This document shows, piece after piece, positions 35,210-43,796 of a DNA stretch of 64,000 bases. Position 1 is the stretch's first letter, and each line of letters opens with the position of its first letter. The notes beneath the pieces were generated by a model. That model made no database searches, had not been told where the DNA came from, and was given only the letters and a program-made list of their open reading frames with translations. Location of the stretch: NCBI RefSeq assembly GCF_000332815.1, contig NZ_AOFD01000020.1, forward strand, positions 1 through 64,000, in the 5' to 3' direction. The DNA is from Arthrobacter nitrophenolicus. Lineage in GTDB: Bacteria; Actinomycetota; Actinomycetes; Actinomycetales; Micrococcaceae. Both the position numbers and the translations under genes were made by a program.

Positions 35210-35266
35210 ACTGGCCAGCAGCCGGTGCCCGGAAACCAATGGTTTAGGCACCAGCTGCGGGCCAGT
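35210..35266 (+). terminator. Terminator after the dodecin gene
   Basis: A 20-bp stem with two mismatches has arms 35210-35229 (ACTGGCCAGCAGCCGGTGCC) and 35247-35266 and a 17-nt loop that itself can pair (AAACCAATGGTTT). It lies 10 bp after the dodecin stop and just before the convergent small gene, so it may serve both. Confidence 0.75.
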
Positions 35267-35284
35267 CCGCGTTTAAGGTTGGCC

Positions 35285-35503
35285 CTAGTTGGCCGAGGCG
35301 AAACCTGACGGACGCCGCCGCCACACTGTAGGGACGCCGTCGAACGCGGGAAACACATGTCCTTCAAAAAAGGACAGCACGGTGTGGGGATCGTGGTCGG
35401 GGCTCCACAGTCCGGACACCGGGCAGTGCGAGCCGGTGGCGGTGGACGAGGCGTTGCCGGCGTTACCTGCCTGGCGTTCCTTCAGCAGGGCGATGCGTTT
35501 CAT
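35285..35503 (-). CDS. Hypothetical small protein with a CPVSGLW motif (72 aa)
   Basis: This small soluble protein reads MKRIALLKERQAGNAGNASS, then CPVSGLWSP, HTVLSFFEGHVFPAFDGVP and VWRRRP. The pattern 'CP.SG.W.P......FF.G..FPA..G...W' resembles small conserved proteins in bacteria whose function is not known. The start is taken at ATG 35503; ATG 35515 (MVSKMKR) is an alternative. It is convergent with the dodecin gene. Confidence 0.55.
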   Translation of the reverse strand: MKRIALLKERQAGNAGNASSTATGSHCPVSGLWSPDHDPHTVLSFFEGHVFPAFDGVPTVWRRRPSGFASAN

Positions 35504-35632
35504 CTTTGAGACCATCCTTGGTGGGCGAAGAGTATGTTCCTCCAGCCTAGGAACAGCGCCCCACCCCACCAATGGGCGGCTGGCCAGAATCGCCGCCTTC
35601 CTCTGGACAAATGTACAGCCGGCCCGGCGCCG

Positions 35633-36544
35633 CTACGCTTTCCCGGTCTCCTGGGGTGCTGCGACGACGTCAATCCCCTCCCGCTGCTGCCCCGCCCCGG
35701 GCGCACCAAGGCTGCCCAGCAGCGCAAGCGCGTCCGACGACGGCGAGCCGGGCCGGGCGGAATAGATCCGCAGCGTCTGGTCGGGGTCGTCCGGAAGAGC
35801 CAGGTTTTCAAAGTTCAGTTCCAGGTCCCCTACTGTCGGGTGGTGCAGCCGCACGGTCCCCGCTGCCCTCGTCGCCACCCGGTGTCCGGCCCACCATTGC
35901 CGGAAGTGTTCGCTGTGGACCGCGAGCTCGCCCACCAACTGGCTGGCCTGGGGATCGTTGGGGTGCCGCCCTACGTCCAGCCGGAGCGCTCCGGCTGCCT
36001 CCGCCGCCACCGTTTTCCAGTCCCGGAACAGGTCCCGGGCCCCCGAATCGAGGATGAGCCAGCGGGTGAGGTTGCGTTCGGCGGCCGGAAGGGCGGGGAA
36101 ATCAGTAAAGAGCAGGAACGCCATCCGGTTCCCGGCCAGGACATCGCTGCGCCGGCCCAGGACCATGGCGGGCACGTCCCCCACGGCGTCGAGGAGGTTC
36201 CGGAGCGCCGGCCGGACGCCCTGCACCGTGGACCCGGACGGCCGGGGTGTTCCGGCGCAGTTCTCCAACAAATCCAGCATGTGGGCGTGCTCGCTGCTGT
36301 CCAGCCGCAGCGCCCGCGACACGGCGTCGAGCACTGTCCGTGAGGGGTGGATGTTGCGGCCCTGCTCCAGCCGGACGTAGTAGTCAGTGCTGACTCCGGC
36401 CAAACGCGCCACTTCCTCGCGCCGGAGCCCGGGAACCCTGCGCGCCCCGGGGGTAGTGCCTGCTCCGGCTACTTCCGGACTGAGCCGTGACCGCATGGCT
36501 TTGAGGAATTTTCCGAATTCGGCGCTTTGACCCATGGTGACCAT
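35633..36544 (-). CDS. Helix-turn-helix XRE family regulator, MmyB-like
   Basis: This 303-aa regulator has an N-terminal XRE HTH (about 10-85: RVPGLRREEVARLAGVSTDY, YVRLEQGRNIHPSRTVLDAV, the MmyB hallmark) and a C-terminal MmyB PAS-like ligand domain (DVPAMVLGRRSDVLAGNRMA, LTRWLILDSGARDLFRDW, LVGELAVHSEHFRQWWAGH, LHHPTVGDLELNFENLALPD). MmyB relatives may bind fatty acids or other small molecules. It is divergent from a three-gene oxidoreductase operon, with a 17-bp palindrome between them, and such regulators commonly control an adjacent oxidoreductase. Confidence 0.93.
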   Translation of the reverse strand: MVTMGQSAEFGKFLKAMRSRLSPEVAGAGTTPGARRVPGLRREEVARLAGVSTDYYVRLEQGRNIHPSRTVLDAVSRALRLDSSEHAHMLDLLENCAGTPRPSGSTVQGVRPALRNLLDAVGDVPAMVLGRRSDVLAGNRMAFLLFTDFPALPAAERNLTRWLILDSGARDLFRDWKTVAAEAAGALRLDVGRHPNDPQASQLVGELAVHSEHFRQWWAGHRVATRAAGTVRLHHPTVGDLELNFENLALPDDPDQTLRIYSARPGSPSSDALALLGSLGAPGAGQQREGIDVVAAPQETGKA

Positions 36545-36581
36545 TGTGCCCGGCCTTCCCCGCCAACTTCTACAACGAAGG

Positions 36582-36598
36582 TAGGACTGGCAGTCCTA
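36582..36598. promoter_or_regulatory. Putative MmyB operator (TAGGACTG G CAGTCCTA)
   Basis: A perfect palindrome with 8-bp arms and one central base lies 38 bp upstream of the MmyB-type regulator and 144 bp before the divergent aldo/keto reductase gene. It is the only strong symmetric site in this intergenic region, so it is the likely target of the regulator. Confidence 0.6.
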
Positions 36599-36741
36599 GG
36601 AAAAAGAGGATCATCCTTAGCTGCTGACTTGGCGGCAAAAAATGCATAGGCTCGGAACAGAGCCAGCGGAAACCGCTTTCTCCGTGTCAAGCACACGGCA
36701 CCCCATTCCAGCATTAGCACCAGCACCTGCAAGGAGCACCA

Positions 36742-37562
36742 ATGTCAGAGCTGACACTGAACAACGGCGTCACCATCCCCCAGCTTGGCTTCGGCGTATT
36801 CCAGGTCCCGCCGGAAGACACGCAGCGGACCGTCGAGGATGCGCTGGCGGCAGGCTACCGCCATATCGACACTGCCGCCGCCTACCAGAATGAGGAAGGC
36901 GTCGGTGCCGCCATTGCGGACACCGGCATTGCCCGCGAGGACATCTTCATCACCACCAAGCTGCGCAACGGCGAACAGGGGCGCGCACAGGAGGCTTTCC
37001 AGAACAGCCGCAAGGCACTTGGCCTGGACTACGTCGACCTCTACCTCATCCACTGGCCGGTTCCGTCGCAGGGCCTCTACGTCCAGGCCTGGAAGGAGAT
37101 GGAGCGGCTCTACGAGAACAAGGAAATCCGGGCCATCGGCGTCTCCAACTTCCTCTCCGACCACCTGGACACGCTGCTCGAGTCCGCCGAAATCGTCCCG
37201 GCCGTCAACCAGATCGAACTCCACCCGAGCTACCAGCAGGCAGAGCTTGCCGGGAAGTGCCGGAGCCTGGGGATCGAGGTGGAGGCGTACAGTCCGCTGG
37301 GACAGGGCGCGGACCTCAACGGAAACGCCGTCACGTCCATCGCCACCGCCCACAACGCCACCACCGCGCAGGTGTGCTCGCCTGGCACCTGGCGACCGGC
37401 AACATCGTCATCCCCAAGTCCGTGGACCCCGGACGTATCCGGGAAAATTTTGCCGCGTCGTCCCTGACGCTTTCCGACGACGAACTCGCGGCCATCAGTG
37501 CCCTCGAGTCGGGCGCCCGCCTGGGTTCCGATCCCGCCGTCGCATCCTTCACCCAGCTCTAG
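36742..37562 (+). pseudogene. Aldo/keto reductase (AKR5-like), frameshifted
   Basis: This (beta/alpha)8 NADPH-dependent carbonyl reductase matches the 2,5-diketo-gluconate reductase group. The frame from ATG 36742 has LNNGVTIPQLGFGVFQVP, the catalytic Asp/Tyr in RHIDTAAAYQNEEGVG, Lys in FITTKLRNGEQ, His in LYLIHWPVPSQG, and IGVSNFLSDHL, VNQIELHPSYQQAEL. Near 37373 one G is missing (AQVCSPG should read AQVVLAWHLATGN). The rest, IVIPKSVDPGRIRENFAA, follows in the next frame to 37562. The repaired length is about 274 aa. It is the first gene of an operon with a second AKR and an epimerase. Confidence 0.88.
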
Positions 37563-37621
37563 CCGCATCCCGGCCGGCCCAACCGCCGCGCTACCCGGCA
37601 CAATCGCTGAAAGGACTTTCC

Positions 37622-38593
37622 ATGGAATACACCCACTTGGGCCGGTCCGGCCTCAAGGTCTCCCGCCTCTGCCTTGGCACCATGAACTTCGGACCGCAAA
37701 CAGAGGAATCCGATGCCCACAGCATCATGGACTCCGCCCATGAGAACGGCATCAACTTCTTCGACACCGCCAACGTCTACGGCGGCGCGGGGCACCGCGG
37801 CTGGACCGAGGAAATCATCGGGCGCTGGTTCGCCAAGGGCGGCGAGCGCCGCGAACACACGGTCCTGGCCACTAAGCTCTACGGCACCATGACGGACCGG
37901 CCCAATGAGTCCAGGCTGTCCGCCCTCAATATCCGCCGTGCCCTGGACGCGAGCCTCAAGCGGCTGCAGACGGACTACATCGACGTCTACCAGTTCCACC
38001 ACATCGACCGGGATACCCCGTGGGACGAAATCTGGCAGGCCATTGAGGTTGCCGTCCAGCAGGGCAAGATCCTCTACTCCGGCAGCAGCAACTTCGCCGG
38101 CTGGCATATCGCCCAGGCGCAGGAGGCCGCGCGGCGGCGGAACTACACCGGCCTGGTCAGCGAGCAGTCCATTTACAACCTGTTCATGCGGCAGGTGGAG
38201 CTGGAGGTCATCCCCGCCGCCCAGGAGTACGGGCTGGGGCTCATTCCGTGGTCACCCCTCCAGGGCGGACTCCTGGGCGGGGTGCTGAAGAAGGAGCGCG
38301 ACGGCGTCCGGCGCACCGAAGGCCGTGCGGCGGAGACCCTCAAGAAGCACGAAGGCCAGATCCGCCAGTACGAGGACTTTGCCGACGAGCTGGGCCATGA
38401 GCCGGGCGACATCGCCCTGGCATGGCTCCTGCACCAGCCGGCAGTGACGGCCCCGATCGTGGGCCCGCGGACCCAGGAACAGCTGGACGCCGCCATCCGG
38501 GCACTAAACGTCACACTGGACGCCGATGCACTGAAGCAACTGGATGCCATCTTCCCGGGCCACAGGACAGCCCCGGAGGATTACGCGTGGTGA
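37622..38593 (+). CDS. Aldo/keto reductase (YajO/AKR11-type)
   Basis: This 323-aa aldo/keto reductase opens MEYTHLGRSGLKVSRLCLGT. The active-site tetrad is seen in NFFDTANVYGG (Asp, Tyr), VLATKLYGTM (Lys) and VYQFHHIDRDTPWDE (His). NADPH-binding loops are GLGLIPWSPLQGGLLGGVL and TAPIVGPRTQEQLDAAIRAL. The natural substrate is unknown. AAAGGA stands 6 nt before ATG 37622. The last codons overlap the start of the next gene. Confidence 0.93.
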   Translation: MEYTHLGRSGLKVSRLCLGTMNFGPQTEESDAHSIMDSAHENGINFFDTANVYGGAGHRGWTEEIIGRWFAKGGERREHTVLATKLYGTMTDRPNESRLSALNIRRALDASLKRLQTDYIDVYQFHHIDRDTPWDEIWQAIEVAVQQGKILYSGSSNFAGWHIAQAQEAARRRNYTGLVSEQSIYNLFMRQVELEVIPAAQEYGLGLIPWSPLQGGLLGGVLKKERDGVRRTEGRAAETLKKHEGQIRQYEDFADELGHEPGDIALAWLLHQPAVTAPIVGPRTQEQLDAAIRALNVTLDADALKQLDAIFPGHRTAPEDYAW

Positions 38594-39612
38594 TCCCGCA
38601 CCCTGAAGCCGGACCGGTGGCGCCGCGGAACATCCTCTTCATCGGCGGCACCGGGGTAATCAGCACGGCGGCAGCGGAACGCGCCGTCGGGCTGGGACAC
38701 CGGCTCACCATCCTCAACCGGGGCCGGTCCACCAGGCCGGTCCCGGAAGGGGTGGAGACCCTGCAAGCGGACGTCCGGGACCAGGAGTCCGTCCGGGAGG
38801 TGCTGGGCAGGCGGGAGTTCGACGCCGTTGCCGATTTCATCACCTACACGCCGGACCAGGCGCAGGCCAGCATGGAGTTGTTCCGGGGCAGGACCGGGCA
38901 GTACGTCTTCATCAGCTCCGCGTCCGCCTACCAGAAGCCACCTGCCCGGCTGCCGATCCTTGAGTCCACGCCGCTGAAGAACCCGTTCTGGAAGTACTCC
39001 CGGGACAAGATTGCCTGCGAGGAACTGCTGTTCCGCGCCTACCGGGATGACGATTTTCCATTGACGGTGGTCCGCCCCTCACACACCTACGACCGCACCA
39101 AGATTGCCATGGTGGGCGGCTGGACCGACATCCACCGGATGCGCGCAGGCCTGCCCGTCATGGTGCACGGGGACGGCACCTCGCTCTGGACCCTGACCCA
39201 CAGCCGGGACTTCGCCAAGGCCTTCGTCGGCTTGCTCGGCCTGCCCCAGGCGGTGGGCGAGAGCTACACCATCACGTCTGACGAGTACCTGCCCTGGAAC
39301 CAGGTCTACCGGCTCTTTGCCAGGGCCGCGGGCGTGGCGGAACCGGAACTTGTCCACGTGGCATCGGAGACCATCGCCGCACAGAACCCCGAGATCGGCG
39401 CCAATCTGTTGGGCGACCGCTCCCACTCGGTCATCTTCGACAACAGCAAGATCAAAGCCCTCGTGCCGGACTACGCGGCCACCATCCCCTTCGCCGACGG
39501 TGCCCGGGAGATCGTTCAGTGGCATGACTCCCACCCTGAGCTGCAGGTGGTGGACCAGGGCTACATGGAGCTCACGGACAAGCTCACTGCGTGGGCCCGC
39601 GGCAGCATGTGA
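38587..39612 (+). CDS. NAD-dependent epimerase/dehydratase family protein
   Basis: This extended SDR of 341 aa has NILFIGGTGVISTAAAERAV as the dinucleotide motif, VFISSASAYQKPP as the Ser region and WKYSRDKIACEELLF as the YxxxK pair. The substrate domain includes GGWTDIHRMRAGLPVMVHGD and SLWTLTHSRDFAKAFVGLLG. The closest style is the CSP41/atypical epimerase group; the substrate is unknown. GTG 38587 is chosen as start because GGAGGA lies 6 nt upstream. It overlaps the preceding AKR gene by 7 bp, so the two are tightly co-translated. Confidence 0.88.
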   Translation: MVIPHPEAGPVAPRNILFIGGTGVISTAAAERAVGLGHRLTILNRGRSTRPVPEGVETLQADVRDQESVREVLGRREFDAVADFITYTPDQAQASMELFRGRTGQYVFISSASAYQKPPARLPILESTPLKNPFWKYSRDKIACEELLFRAYRDDDFPLTVVRPSHTYDRTKIAMVGGWTDIHRMRAGLPVMVHGDGTSLWTLTHSRDFAKAFVGLLGLPQAVGESYTITSDEYLPWNQVYRLFARAAGVAEPELVHVASETIAAQNPEIGANLLGDRSHSVIFDNSKIKALVPDYAATIPFADGAREIVQWHDSHPELQVVDQGYMELTDKLTAWARGSM

Positions 39613-39670
39613 ACCTCCGCGCAAAGCGGAGCTGAGCCTGCCTTCGTTAGCCACTGTCCGCGAAATCGCC

Positions 39671-39718
39671 GGAATGCTTCGGGAACGCCGATCAGGATCG
39701 GCGTTCCCGAAGCATTCC
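39671..39718 (+). terminator. Strong terminator hairpin after the AKR-epimerase operon
   Basis: Two perfectly complementary 23-base arms (39671-39693, beginning GGAATGCTTCGGGAACGCCG, and 39696-39718) leave almost no loop, so the practical tetraloop is CAGG. It lies 58 bp after the stop. No T-run follows. Confidence 0.75.
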
Positions 39719-39819
39719 AGCGTGCCCGGCGAGCACCCAATTCTACAACGTTCTAAATAGCGCGCTTCTGGCGCGATTTCAAGGCTTGTTTTACCCCCAC
39801 CCCCTACCCTAGGTTACTG

Positions 39820-39834
39820 GGGAAGCGTTTTCCC
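39820..39834. promoter_or_regulatory. LacI-type operator before the rhamnogalacturonan lyase gene
   Basis: GGGAAGCGTTTTCCC is a near-perfect palindrome with the GGAA-nCG-TTCC structure of CcpA/LacI-family sites. It is 25 bp upstream of the start at 39860, a repressing position. A weaker AACGTT-centred site (TTCTACAACGTTCTAAA) lies at 39741-39757. Confidence 0.6.
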
Positions 39835-39859
39835 GATACAAAATTGAAAGGATTCACCG

Positions 39860-42412
39860 ATGAATCCCACCAAGACAAGCCTGCGCCTGCTGTCGGTCGG
39901 CACCCTGGGCGTTGCCCTGACATTCGGCTGCCTTGCAGCCCCGGCCTCCGCCGTCGGGCCCTCCCCTGAGCCGGGCAACCCGGCGGTCCAGCTGGATCAC
40001 CTGGACCGGGGGCTGGTGGCCGCCGGCACGTCCGAGGGCGTCTTCCTCAGCTGGCGGCTGCTGGGCCACGAAGCCACCGGTTCGTCCGCCACAGGCCTGA
40101 CCGGCACCGACTTCAACGTGTACCGGGACGGCCAGAAGCTGGCAACGGTCACGGACAGCACCAACTACCTGGACACCTCCGGAACCGCCGCCTCGAAGTA
40201 CCAGGTGCGCGCCGTCGTCGAAGGCGTTGAACTGGACGAAAGCGCCACCGCCACCTCCTGGGGCGGGAACTTCAAGGACATTCCGCTACGGAAGCCGGCG
40301 GACGGCGTCACCCCGGCCGGCCAGGCCTACACCTACTCCGCCAACGATGCCTCGGTGGCCGACGTGGACGGCGATGGCCAGTACGAGTTCATCGTGAAGT
40401 GGGACCCCAACAACTCCAAGGACGTCTCGCAGGTGGGCTACACCGGCAACACCTACGTGGACACCTACAAGGCGGACGGCACGCTCCTGCACCGGATCGA
40501 CCTGGGCGTCAACGTCCGTTCGGGCGCGCACTACACGCAGCTGCTCGTTAACGACTTCGACGGTGACGGCCGCGCCGAGATGATGATGAAGACGGCGCCG
40601 GGGACAAAGAGCACCAACTACAACGCGGACGGCAGTGTCGCATCCCAGCAGTTCATCACGCTGCTTCAGTCCGACATCGAAGCAGGCTACGCCAGCACCG
40701 ACGACTACCGGATGAGCGCCGCGGACTACTACCAGCACGTCGTGGAGATGTTCCAGGGCTGGAGCCAGCACCCCGAGGTAAAGGCCGGCAACTGGCCCGC
40801 CACCCTCGAGGAAGCCTTCGGCATCGCGCCGGAGTACCAGTACCCGCTGTCCACATCCGACGCCAAAGCGCTGGCCGACTACTTCATGGACGTTTACGCC
40901 CCCTCCCGCAGCGCACGGAACAACCTTCGGGCCTTCGAGGGCTTCATCGTCTCCGGCCCGGAATACCTCACCGTTTTCGAGGGCGCCACGGGCAAGGAAC
41001 TGAAGACGGTGGCCTACGAGCCGGGCCGGCACGACGACGGCCTGATGTGGGGCGACTACGCCATGGCACGCATCGAGCCGGGAAACCGCGTGGACCGGTT
41101 CCTGGCCGGCGTCGCCTATCTGGACGGGCAAAAGCCCGCAGCGGTCTTCGCCCGCGGCTACTACACCCGCACCACCCTGGCCACCTACACCTGGGACGGT
41201 ACCAACCTCTCCCCGGCCTGGAACATCGACTCGGGCTGGGCACCCATGACCAACCCGTTCAACGATTCCCCGCACGGCCGTGACGGCACCGATCCGGAAT
41301 ACGGCAAGCTCACCACGCAGGGTTTCCATTCGCTGAGCGCCTCGGACGTGGACGGCGACGGCAGGCAGGAGATCGTCTACGGCGCCGCAACCATCGACGA
41401 CGACGGCTCCGTCCTGTACAGCTCCTTCGACACCATGCCGGAGGGCAGCGCCACACCGGGTGAAGAGGCGCGGCTGGGCCACGGCGACGCCATGCACGTG
41501 ACGGACATCGACCCCAACCGGCCCGGCAAGGAAATCTTCACGGTGCACGAGGGCGGCACGTGGGCACCCTACGGCTATGCCATGCGCGACGCCGGCACGG
41601 GCGAGGTGCTGTTCGGCGCCTACTCGGGCAAGGACACCGGCCGCGGCATGATCGGCGACGTTGACCCCGCCGTACCCGGCATCGAGAACTGGGCCATCGG
41701 CATGCAGTCCGCCGACGGCACCAAGCTTTCCACATCCCAGCCCGGCACCAACATGAGCATCAAGTGGGCAGCGGACATGACCACGCAGATCGTCAACGGC
41801 TCCGGCGACCAGACCCCCACCATCGACGACTGGAAGCGCGGACGGCTGCTGACCGCGGAGGGAACCCGCACCAACAACGGCACCAAGGGAACACCCAGCC
41901 TGGTGGCGGACGTCGTGGGTGACTGGCGCGAGGAGATGCTCGTCCGGACCGCGGACAGCACCGCCCTGCGGATGTACCTGAGCACCGAGGTGACCAACCA
42001 CAAGCTCTACACGCTGATGCACGATCCCCAGTACCGCGCGGAGGTTGCCCGGCAGAACACCACCTACAACCAGCCCTCCTACACCGACTTCTACTTTGCC
42101 TCGGACATGGAGTTCGGCGATGTGCCGCTCCGCGCAGCCTGGCTCCCCGGCAGCGTGAAGGCGTTGCAGCACGCGCTGGAGGACCTGACGGAATCAGGGG
42201 ATGTCACGGGCCCGGTGGCCAGCCAACTCACGGAAAACGTGCGGCAGGCAGCAAAGGCCGTTGAAGACGGCGACCCGGAGAAGGCTGCCAGGACGCTGGA
42301 GCGGTTCGTGGACTTCCTGGCCCAGCAGAACGGACCGGACACGGTTTCGGACACCGCCCGGACGGTCCTGGACTACAACGCCGGAAACATTCTCCGGGCT
42401 TTTGGGAGCTAG
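39860..42412 (+). CDS. Rhamnogalacturonan lyase, polysaccharide lyase family 11, with C-terminal FIMAH domain
   Basis: This secreted 850-aa enzyme cleaves the rhamnose-galacturonate backbone of rhamnogalacturonan I by beta-elimination. A signal peptide ends at about residue 31 (CLAAPASA). An N-terminal beta-sandwich (VFLSWRLLGHEATG) precedes an eight-bladed propeller with calcium-binding aspartate-rich repeats: DVDGDGQYEFIVKWDPNNSK, VNDFDGDGRAEMMMKTAPGT, DVDGDGRQEIVYGAATIDDD, GHGDAMHVTDIDPNRPGKE. The end (about 770-848: LQHALEDLTESGDVTG, QAAKAVEDGDPEKAARTLER) is a FIMAH helical module. PL11 normally ends near 620-680 aa, so the module explains the extra length. It carries a LacI-type operator just upstream. 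Confidence 0.93.
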   Translation: MNPTKTSLRLLSVGTLGVALTFGCLAAPASAVGPSPEPGNPAVQLDHLDRGLVAAGTSEGVFLSWRLLGHEATGSSATGLTGTDFNVYRDGQKLATVTDSTNYLDTSGTAASKYQVRAVVEGVELDESATATSWGGNFKDIPLRKPADGVTPAGQAYTYSANDASVADVDGDGQYEFIVKWDPNNSKDVSQVGYTGNTYVDTYKADGTLLHRIDLGVNVRSGAHYTQLLVNDFDGDGRAEMMMKTAPGTKSTNYNADGSVASQQFITLLQSDIEAGYASTDDYRMSAADYYQHVVEMFQGWSQHPEVKAGNWPATLEEAFGIAPEYQYPLSTSDAKALADYFMDVYAPSRSARNNLRAFEGFIVSGPEYLTVFEGATGKELKTVAYEPGRHDDGLMWGDYAMARIEPGNRVDRFLAGVAYLDGQKPAAVFARGYYTRTTLATYTWDGTNLSPAWNIDSGWAPMTNPFNDSPHGRDGTDPEYGKLTTQGFHSLSASDVDGDGRQEIVYGAATIDDDGSVLYSSFDTMPEGSATPGEEARLGHGDAMHVTDIDPNRPGKEIFTVHEGGTWAPYGYAMRDAGTGEVLFGAYSGKDTGRGMIGDVDPAVPGIENWAIGMQSADGTKLSTSQPGTNMSIKWAADMTTQIVNGSGDQTPTIDDWKRGRLLTAEGTRTNNGTKGTPSLVADVVGDWREEMLVRTADSTALRMYLSTEVTNHKLYTLMHDPQYRAEVARQNTTYNQPSYTDFYFASDMEFGDVPLRAAWLPGSVKALQHALEDLTESGDVTGPVASQLTENVRQAAKAVEDGDPEKAARTLERFVDFLAQQNGPDTVSDTARTVLDYNAGNILRAFGS

Positions 42413-42439
42413 GACGGCACTACGGGAGAGACTGTTCTC

Positions 42440-43273
42440 ATGACACTTGCACCGCTGATCAAACTCAATGACGGCTACTCCATCCCGCAGGTAGGTCTTG
42501 GCACCTGGCCGCTGGACGACGACCAGGCCGCTGCCGCCGTCGTCCAGGCCGTGGAAGCCGGGTACCGGCACATCGATACGGCCGTGAAGTACGGCAACGA
42601 GCAAGGGGTGGGGAACGGCGTCCGCGCCTGCGGCGTGGACAGGAGCGAGCTCTTCATCACCACCAAGCTCGACGGCCAGTTCCAGGGCAACGACAGGGCG
42701 GTGGAAGGGCTCGAGGGTTCGCTGCGGCGGCTGGGGCTGGATTACGTGGACCTCCTGCTGATCCACTGGCCGCTGCCGGCCCGGGATGAGTACATCTCCA
42801 CATGGAAGACGTTCGAGCGACTCCAGGCGGAAGGAAAGGTGCGCTCCATTGGAGTGTCCAACTTCAAGCCCGCCCACTTGGAGCGGTTGATGGCAGAAAC
42901 CGACGTGGTTCCTGCCGTCAACCAGATCCAGCTGACGCCGGCGGTGACCCGGACCGTGGAGCGGGAGTTCCACCAGAAGCACGGAATCGTCACCGAATCC
43001 TACAGCCCCCTGGGCGGGTCCGGGGCCGGTCTGCTGGACGCGCCCATCCTCACCCAACTGGCCGAAAAGCACGGCAAAACGCCCGGCCAGCTGGTACTGC
43101 GGTGGCACGTTCAACACGGACTGGTAACGATTCCCAAGACCGCTAATCCGGACCGGATGAAGGAGAATCTGGACATCTTCGATTTCACCCTGGATCCGCA
43201 GGATCTAGCGGAATTGGCGATCCTGGACGAGGGTCCCGGGGCCGGCAACGATTCGGACGTCACGGGGCACTAA
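42440..43273 (+). CDS. Aldo/keto reductase (2,5-diketo-gluconate reductase-like)
   Basis: This 277-aa AKR5-like reductase shows LNDGYSIPQVGLGTWPLD, Asp and Tyr in RHIDTAVKYGNEQGVG, Lys in FITTKLDGQF, His in LLLIHWPLPARD, and IGVSNFKPAHLERLM, VNQIQLTPAVTR, TIPKTANPDRMKENLDIF. It is 27 bp downstream of the rhamnogalacturonan lyase gene on the same strand, so it is probably co-transcribed. Reduction of a keto-uronate or related sugar is possible but unproven. It is intact, unlike the related copy at 36742. Confidence 0.93.
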   Translation: MTLAPLIKLNDGYSIPQVGLGTWPLDDDQAAAAVVQAVEAGYRHIDTAVKYGNEQGVGNGVRACGVDRSELFITTKLDGQFQGNDRAVEGLEGSLRRLGLDYVDLLLIHWPLPARDEYISTWKTFERLQAEGKVRSIGVSNFKPAHLERLMAETDVVPAVNQIQLTPAVTRTVEREFHQKHGIVTESYSPLGGSGAGLLDAPILTQLAEKHGKTPGQLVLRWHVQHGLVTIPKTANPDRMKENLDIFDFTLDPQDLAELAILDEGPGAGNDSDVTGH

Positions 43274-43320
43274 AACGCCCTGAAATGCACTTTTTCCAAC
43301 TTACGGGGTTGGCAAACAGA

Positions 43321-43338
43321 TAGTAAGCATGATTACTA
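43321..43338. promoter_or_regulatory. Palindromic motif TAGTAAGCATGATTACTA before the GlsB gene
   Basis: An 18-bp palindrome with TAGTAA/TTACTA arms is centred on GCATGA, and its outer flanks extend the symmetry by one base each side (A/T). The left 11 bases are identical to the motif at 16007. It sits 69-86 bp before the GlsB start, in a promoter position. Confidence 0.5.
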
Positions 43339-43406
43339 TTGAGTCAGAAGGATGAAGTGCTTCCGGAATCCGGAGGCCTCCTTTACTTAGGAAGAGGAAC
43401 GAAAAA

Positions 43407-43673
43407 ATGGGATTTATTGCATTTCTGATTCTCGGACTTATTGCTGGTGCGATCGCTAAGGCGATCCTTCCGGGCCGTCAGGGTGGCGGCTGGCTCATCA
43501 CCCTGGTTCTGGGCGTCGTAGGAGCACTCCTCGGCGGCTGGATCGGCGGCATGGTCTTCGGCACCGGACTGCAGGAGTTCTTCTCGCTGCAGACGTGGCT
43601 GCTGGCCATCGGCGGCGCTCTCATCGTGCTGCTGGTCTACGGCATGGTCACCAAGCGCAGCGCTCGCGGCTAA
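43407..43673 (+). CDS. GlsB/YeaQ/YmgE family stress response membrane protein
   Basis: This 88-aa protein has three TM helices and the family pattern FIAFLILGLIAGAIAKAILP, GRQGGGWLITLVLGVVGALL, GGWIGGMVFG, and a last helix LLAIGGALIVLLVYGMV. Members (transglycosylase-associated proteins) are induced by envelope or general stress; no enzyme activity is established. It is monocistronic, between a palindromic site and a clear terminator. Confidence 0.95.
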   Translation: MGFIAFLILGLIAGAIAKAILPGRQGGGWLITLVLGVVGALLGGWIGGMVFGTGLQEFFSLQTWLLAIGGALIVLLVYGMVTKRSARG

Positions 43674-43691
43674 CCTAGCCCGCAAGCCAGG

Positions 43692-43730
43692 AAACCGGCC
43701 CGGGGACAAAATCCCCCGGGCCGGTTTTCA
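43692..43730 (+). terminator. Rho-independent terminator of the GlsB gene
   Basis: Perfect 14-bp stem: AAACCGGCCCGGGG (43692-43705), loop ACAAAATC, complement 43714-43727, followed by T-rich TTTTCATATT. Confidence 0.9.
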
Positions 43731-43796
43731 TATTCCCGGCCATACGCCGTCCGGCTGGCCGGATTTGAAAACCTTCTCACGGAGCAGGATTTCATC

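Noticed and set aside
39786..39810. Promoter TTGTTT/TACCCT before the rhamnogalacturonan lyase gene
   Set aside because: The spacer is only 13 bp and both boxes are weak.
40286..42172. 628-aa open frame opposite the PL11 gene
   Set aside because: Val/Gly/His-rich antisense shadow of the Asp-rich propeller repeats.
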